A stretch of 10,365 nt of DNA from Pseudomonadota bacterium (GTDB lineage Bacteria > Pseudomonadota > Gammaproteobacteria > Burkholderiales > Ferrovaceae): contig JAJZHV010000023.1 in NCBI GenBank assembly GCA_021804345.1, forward strand, positions 1 through 10,365, read 5' to 3'. Positions 6,237 to 10,365 of this stretch are shown piece after piece. Both the position numbers and the translations under genes were made by a program. The notes below the pieces were generated by a model, which worked only from the letters and a program-made list of their open reading frames with translations, was not told the origin of the DNA and ran no database searches. Every line of letters begins with the position of its first letter. Within the stretch, counting starts at the first letter, position 1.

Positions 6237-9200
6237 TCATCCTTCCAGGCGGGACAAGTCCGCCACCTGATGCATCAAACGCTGCAAGCGCGCCAGCAAG
6301 GCCAGTCGGTTATTGCGCAGGGCCAGGTCGTCGCTCATCACCATCACGGCGGAAAAAAACGTATCCACGGGGTCCTTGAGCTGAGCCAGGGCCAGCAAGG
6401 CTGCGGTATAGTCCAGCCGCACCAAGTGCTGGTCCACGATCGGCTCCAGTTGCAGCAGGGCCGTGAGCAAGGCGCCCTCGGCAGGTTCTTGTAAGAGATC
6501 TTGACGCACATCCAGGGTATGCCCGCGGGCGGCCCCGGCAGATTTTTTGAGCAGGTTGCCAATGCGCTTGTTGGCCGCAGCCAAGCTGGCGGCTTCGGGC
6601 AGTTGCTGGAAGTGGCGCAGGGCCTCTAGGCGCGGCAGCAACCGGTCCAGACGCGCCAGGGCGGGAAGCGGAGGGGCGTCAGGGGGCGCACTTGGGTGCG
6701 GGGGTTCGGCCCCCGGTGGTGGTTCGGTGCCAGGCAGGCTGTGCAGCACGGCTTCGCATTCGTCCGCGCCATAGCCCTTGTCGCGCAGATAGCCGCGCAA
6801 GCGCTCGCTCATGAAGGACAGAACGCTGGCCTGGGTGGTGGGTGCAATCTGGCCCGGGTCAAAACCCTGGGCGCTTAAGGCCAGCAAGGTGGGCAAGGAC
6901 AGGGGCAGTGGGGTTTCGATCAGAATGCGCAATACCCCCAAAGCGCCCCGGCGCAGGGCAAAGGGGTCCTTGTCGCCGGTGGGGATCTGGCCGATTCCAA
7001 AAATTCCCACCAGGGTGTCCAGCTTGTCCGCCAGGGCCAGAACCTGCCCCAGCGCGGTATCGGGCAGGCTGTCCTGGGCAAAGCGGGGGTGGTAATGATC
7101 TTCGATGGCGTGTGCCACGGCCGGAGCCTCTCCATCCTGCAGGGCATAATAATGCCCCATCAGTCCCTGCAGTTCGGGAAATTCGCCCACCATGTCGGTG
7201 AGCAAGTCGGCCTTCATGAGCAGTGCCGAGCGTGCAGCCATGCGGCTATCCAGTTCCAGTAGCGTGGCTATGGCCTGGGCCAGGGATTGCAGACGATGAG
7301 TGCGCTGCAGCATGCTGCCCAGGCGGTTGTGGTAGACCACCTCAGCCAGACGGGGCACGCGCTCAGACAGGGGGGTTTTGCGATCCTGTTCGAAAAAGAA
7401 GCGGGCGTCGGCCAGGCGCGCACGCAACACCCGTTCGTTGCCGGCAATGATGGCCTGCGGGGCCTCTGTTTTGAGGTTGCTGACCAGCAGAAAGCGCGGT
7501 AACAGGCGTCCCTGGGCATCGCCTAAGGGGAAGTATTTCTGGTGTTGTTGCATGGACAGAATCAGGCATTCCTGGGGAACGGCGAGAAAGGCCTCGTCGA
7601 AGGCGCCGGCATAGACCACGGGCCATTCCACCAGGGCGGTGACTTCCTCCAGCAAATCGGCCCCTGCTAGCACGCGATCGGGCCCTGCCGCCTGGGTCAG
7701 GGCCTCCTGAATGCGCTGGCGCCGGGCAGCGAAAGAGGCCACCACATGGCCTTGCTGTTCCAGTAGCGCAGCGTAATCCTCGGCCCGTTGCAGGGTGAGC
7801 GGGGCATGGCTTAAAAACCGGTGGCCTAGGGTGGTTCGACCCGCGCTCAAGCCCAGCAGGGTCAGGGGTAGCACCTGGGTGCCATGCAGCACCATCAGGC
7901 CATGCACCGGGCGCACAAACTGATCCTCGCCCGCACCCCAGCGCATGACCTTGGCCACTGGCAAGGTGGCACAGGCCTGTTGCAGCAGTTCGGGCAGTAC
8001 CTGACCCAGGGTTTGTCCCGGCTGAGTGGTGCGATAGGCATACAGGGTTTGTCCCTTGGCGTCGGTGAGCGTGTGCAGTTGCTCCACACTCACCCCGCAG
8101 GAACGGGCAAAGCCCAGCAGGGCTGCAGTGGGCTGGCCTGCTGCATCCAGCGCAGCACGCACCTGCGGGCCGCGTCGTTCCACGTTCTGCGCCGGCTGGC
8201 GGGCGCTGACGGCGCTGAGGGTGAGCGCTAGGCGCCGAGGCGAAGCAAAGGCGGTCAACACCGACTGGGGGCTGGTAAAACCCAGCGCGCTTAAGGCCTG
8301 GTGCAGGCTTTCGGCAAAATGCTGGCCCATGCGCTCCAGTCGTTTGGGGGGGAGCTCCTCGGTGCGCAGTTCGATGAGCAAGGTCTGGGGCGGGGTGTTC
8401 TCCTTCGGCAGCGCCGGTGGCGGTGCGGATTGTGCCTCGCCTGAGGGAGTACCGGCGGTAGGCGGGGTTTGGTGCTTGAGCATGGGATAGCCCAGTGCTG
8501 CACGCGCCTGGTCATAGGCCTGGGCCACCTGGCGCGCCAAGGTCCGGATGCGGCCAATATAAGCCGCGCGTTCGGTCACGGAAATGGCGCCGCGGGCATC
8601 CAGCAGATTGAAGGTATGGGAACACTTGAGCACCATCTCGTAACCCGGCAGGGGCAAACCGGCCCCGATCAGGCGTGCTGCTTCGGTCTCGAACCCCCCG
8701 AATTGCCGGAACAGCCATTCGGCGTTGCTCTGTTCGAAGTTGTAGCGCGATTGTTCCACCTCGTTTTGGTGGTACACATCGCCATAGGTCAGGCCCTCGG
8801 TCCATACCAAGTCATAGAGGCTGTCGCACCCTTGCAGGTACATGGCCAAACGCTCTACCCCGTAGGTGATTTCGCCCAGCACTGGACGGCAGGTCAGTCC
8901 GCCCACCTCCTGAAAATAGGTAAACTGGGTGACTTCCATGCCGTTGAGCCACACCTCCCAGCCCAACCCCCAGGCCCCCAGCGTGGGGTTTTCCCAATCG
9001 TCTTCCACAAAGCGGATGTCATTGTGACGCGGATCGATTCCCAGCACCGACAGCGAGCCCAGGTACAGGTCCTGAATATTCGTCGGTGAGGGTTTGAGAA
9101 CCACCTGGTACTGGTAATAATGCTGCAGGCGGTTGGGGTTTTCGCCGTAGCGTCCATCCTTTGGGCGGCGCGAAGGCTGCACATAGGCCGCGCGCCAGGG

Positions 9201-9341
9201 CTCCGGCCCCAGGGCGCGCAAAAAGGTGGCGGTGTGCGAGGTGCCCGCGCCCACTTCCATGTCAATGGGTTGCAGCAGGGCGCAGCCCTGCTCGCTCCAG
9301 TACTGTTGCAGGCGCAGGAGGATCTCCTGAAAAGTGATCAT
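6237..9341 (-). CDS. glyQS: Glycyl-tRNA synthetase, alpha and beta subunits fused
   Basis: One 1034-codon frame covers both subunits of the bacterial alpha2beta2 glycyl-tRNA synthetase, which charges tRNA-Gly. Residues 1 to about 288 are GlyQ, the class II catalytic core: [74 protein letters not shown] and [18 protein letters not shown] Pro-rich linker covers about 289-319. Residues from about 320 onward are GlyS, starting [15 protein letters not shown], with [18 protein letters not shown], an HD-like region ([36 protein letters not shown]), and a C-terminal DALR-type anticodon-binding domain ending [23 protein letters not shown] second Pro-rich insert lies near 869-892. Upstream are 90 bases to dsbB, with a possible -10 (TATATT, complement of 9404-9409) but no convincing -35 and no strong ribosome site. 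GlyQ and GlyS are usually separate adjacent genes in this group. Confidence 0.93.
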   Translation of the reverse strand: MITFQEILLRLQQYWSEQGCALLQPIDMEVGAGTSHTATFLRALGPEPWRAAYVQPSRRPKDGRYGENPNRLQHYYQYQVVLKPSPTNIQDLYLGSLSVLGIDPRHNDIRFVEDDWENPTLGAWGLGWEVWLNGMEVTQFTYFQEVGGLTCRPVLGEITYGVERLAMYLQGCDSLYDLVWTEGLTYGDVYHQNEVEQSRYNFEQSNAEWLFRQFGGFETEAARLIGAGLPLPGYEMVLKCSHTFNLLDARGAISVTERAAYIGRIRTLARQVAQAYDQARAALGYPMLKHQTPPTAGTPSGEAQSAPPPALPKENTPPQTLLIELRTEELPPKRLERMGQHFAESLHQALSALGFTSPQSVLTAFASPRRLALTLSAVSARQPAQNVERRGPQVRAALDAAGQPTAALLGFARSCGVSVEQLHTLTDAKGQTLYAYRTTQPGQTLGQVLPELLQQACATLPVAKVMRWGAGEDQFVRPVHGLMVLHGTQVLPLTLLGLSAGRTTLGHRFLSHAPLTLQRAEDYAALLEQQGHVVASFAARRQRIQEALTQAAGPDRVLAGADLLEEVTALVEWPVVYAGAFDEAFLAVPQECLILSMQQHQKYFPLGDAQGRLLPRFLLVSNLKTEAPQAIIAGNERVLRARLADARFFFEQDRKTPLSERVPRLAEVVYHNRLGSMLQRTHRLQSLAQAIATLLELDSRMAARSALLMKADLLTDMVGEFPELQGLMGHYYALQDGEAPAVAHAIEDHYHPRFAQDSLPDTALGQVLALADKLDTLVGIFGIGQIPTGDKDPFALRRGALGVLRILIETPLPLSLPTLLALSAQGFDPGQIAPTTQASVLSFMSERLRGYLRDKGYGADECEAVLHSLPGTEPPPGAEPPHPSAPPDAPPLPALARLDRLLPRLEALRHFQQLPEAASLAAANKRIGNLLKKSAGAARGHTLDVRQDLLQEPAEGALLTALLQLEPIVDQHLVRLDYTAALLALAQLKDPVDTFFSAVMVMSDDLALRNNRLALLARLQRLMHQVADLSRLEG

Positions 9342-9431
9342 GAACGATTCGCTATAGATTCGAGAGGTGAAAGAGAGACGAACAGACTTCGCCGTAGGCC
9401 TGAAATATACCGCATTTGTGCCTCGGCCGGT

Positions 9432-9926
9432 TTAGCGGGGGTTACGCAGCTGGGCCACACCCACAAGCCCCAGAGCTAGAAACCAGATCAGGGTCCACTC
9501 GGGAATGGATAGCGTCCAGAAGGTCCAGCCCACCGTGGCGCATTCGCCCGAGCCCTTAAGCACCACAGCCAGTGCCTTGAAAAAGGAGTTGGCCTGCAGG
9601 ATATAGTTGAGCCCCGGACCGCAGGAGGGCACTTGGTCGGGCGGCAGATGTTGCAACCACACCTGGCGGGCGGCAATGGCGGCGCCTACGCTGGCGGTGA
9701 CTCCGGCGCCGGCGGCATAGATGCGTACCCCTAGTTGGCGCGGGTCGTGCAGGGAGGCCAGCAAAAACACCACGCCCAGGGCAATCATGGCAATGCGCTG
9801 AAAAATACAGAGGGGGCAGGGGTCTTCACCCAGGGCGTGCTGCAAATACAGCGCAAACCCTGTCAGGCCGGTGGAACAAAGAAACCCCAGGATATAAAAC
9901 AGGCGGCGCGCAGGAAGCAGGGTCAT
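9432..9926 (-). CDS. dsbB: Disulfide bond formation protein DsbB
   Basis: Inner-membrane quinone reductase that reoxidises DsbA and passes electrons to ubiquinone or menaquinone. From the ATG at 9926 (164 residues; E. coli DsbB has 176) it shows four hydrophobic segments, at about 9-28, 42-59, 69-86 and 143-159. The first periplasmic cysteine pair is CPLC (C37, C40), followed by IFQR with R44 at the place of the quinone-contacting arginine of E. coli. The second pair is C102 (PSCGPGLNYIL) and C129 (GSGECA), spaced as expected. The frame reaches back to an ATG at 9971, but the start at 9926 is preferred because it overlaps the lnt stop as ATGA (9923-9926) and removes a non-hydrophobic extension lying over lnt. 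The 90 bases downstream separate it from glyQS, and no terminator hairpin was seen there. Confidence 0.94.
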   Translation of the reverse strand: MTLLPARRLFYILGFLCSTGLTGFALYLQHALGEDPCPLCIFQRIAMIALGVVFLLASLHDPRQLGVRIYAAGAGVTASVGAAIAARQVWLQHLPPDQVPSCGPGLNYILQANSFFKALAVVLKGSGECATVGWTFWTLSIPEWTLIWFLALGLVGVAQLRNPR

Positions 9927-10365
9927 GGTTTTTTGGATATGGGAATGGAAAGGAACAAGGCCAACAGGCATAAGCTAAGGATACCGTAATTGCCGGTGCG
10001 CACAAAAGGGGTGCTGCCTTCATACCCCTGCACTTGCCCTGCCAGGTTGAAGATTTCTCCCCGAGGGGCGCGGTTGATGAGATGGCCACGGGCATCGATG
10101 ATGGCCGTCACTCCGGTGTTGGTGGCGCGCAGCATGGGGCGTCCGGTTTCCAGGGCCCGGGCCTGGGCCATTTGCAGATGCTGTTCCGGACCGATGGAGT
10201 TTCCAAACCAGGCATCGTTGGTCACGTTCACCAGCAAGGTGGCGCGTGGCAGGGCCTGGCGGATTTCATCCCCAAAGGCGTCTTCATAGCAGATGTCCAC
10301 GCCCACCCATTGCCCGGCCACGCGCAGGTGTGGTTGATGGGGCGCGCCCCGCTTCTGGCTGTCCA
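9923..10365 (-). CDS. lnt: Apolipoprotein N-acyltransferase (Lnt), 3' part
   Basis: Inner-membrane enzyme that adds the third acyl chain to the N-terminal cysteine of lipoproteins, the last step of lipoprotein maturation. The gene runs off the right edge, so only about 146 C-terminal residues are visible: the end of the nitrilase-like domain and the last membrane helix. The catalytic cysteine is seen in VDICYEDAFGDE (C25 of the visible part). The family block NVTNDAWFGNSIGPEQHLQMA follows, then RALETGRPMLRATNTGVTAIID, both characteristic of Lnt. The protein ends with a hydrophobic helix near YGILSLCLLALFLSIPI and a short basic tail. The glutamate and lysine of the catalytic triad lie outside the window. 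An in-frame GTG at 10321 is internal, since conserved sequence continues upstream of it to the edge. The stop TGA overlaps the dsbB start, suggesting translational coupling. Confidence 0.95.
   Translation of the reverse strand, partial: DSQKRGAPHQPHLRVAGQWVGVDICYEDAFGDEIRQALPRATLLVNVTNDAWFGNSIGPEQHLQMAQARALETGRPMLRATNTGVTAIIDARGHLINRAPRGEIFNLAGQVQGYEGSTPFVRTGNYGILSLCLLALFLSIPISKKP

Noticed and set aside
8469..9089. A 206-codon plus-strand frame within glyQS.
   Set aside because: Antisense shadow of the strongly conserved GlyQ catalytic core; no motif of its own.
9342..9431. A promoter for glyQS (TATATT on the minus strand at 9409-9404, or TATAGC nearer the start).
   Set aside because: No matching -35 element at proper spacing; a hexamer alone is too weak to annotate.
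1..10365. Mobile elements, CRISPR arrays, toxin-antitoxin, phage or defence genes.
   Set aside because: No transposase, integrase, repeat-spacer pattern or terminal inverted repeat was seen; the window is filled with housekeeping genes.

Overview
The window looks like a piece of GC-rich proteobacterial chromosome carrying core genes. The wording of several proteins points to a betaproteobacterium: the GlyQ-type glycyl-tRNA synthetase region, the acyltransferase with HQSAWE in place of HX4D, the zinc-type GmhB, and the gene orders pepP-ubiH-ubi-dsbC and lnt-dsbB-gly-gmhB-plsC-ygjP. This placement comes from recalled family features, not from a search. No phage, insertion sequence, CRISPR array, tRNA or rRNA was seen.

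The left part (1-4109) reads rightwards. It holds the 3' end of pepP (Xaa-Pro aminopeptidase), a 170-base gap, ubiH, a second UbiH/COQ6-family hydroxylase overlapping ubiH by 4 bases, and dsbC. The two flavoprotein hydroxylases serve ubiquinone synthesis, and DsbC isomerises wrong disulfides in the periplasm.

The right part (10365 down to 4148) reads leftwards and meets dsbC tail to tail across 38 bases. It holds the 3' end of lnt (apolipoprotein N-acyltransferase), dsbB, a 90-base gap, a fused glyQ-glyS gene (1034 codons), gmhB (heptose bisphosphate phosphatase) and a fused plsC-ygjP gene (502 codons). Stop and start overlap as ATGA at lnt/dsbB, at the gmhB/plsC junction, and at glyQS/gmhB if the first gmhB start is used, so translation is probably coupled. 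Most of these genes serve the cell envelope: lipoprotein acylation, disulfide formation, LPS heptose and phospholipid. DsbB passes electrons to ubiquinone, the product of the pathway encoded on the other strand.

No undescribed system is evident. The real oddities are two gene fusions in one operon (GlyRS alpha-beta, and a lysophosphatidate acyltransferase joined to a YgjP-type metal-dependent hydrolase), an A8 tract exactly at the second junction, Pro-rich inserts in the fused GlyRS, and frequent copies of the palindrome GGCGCGCC.
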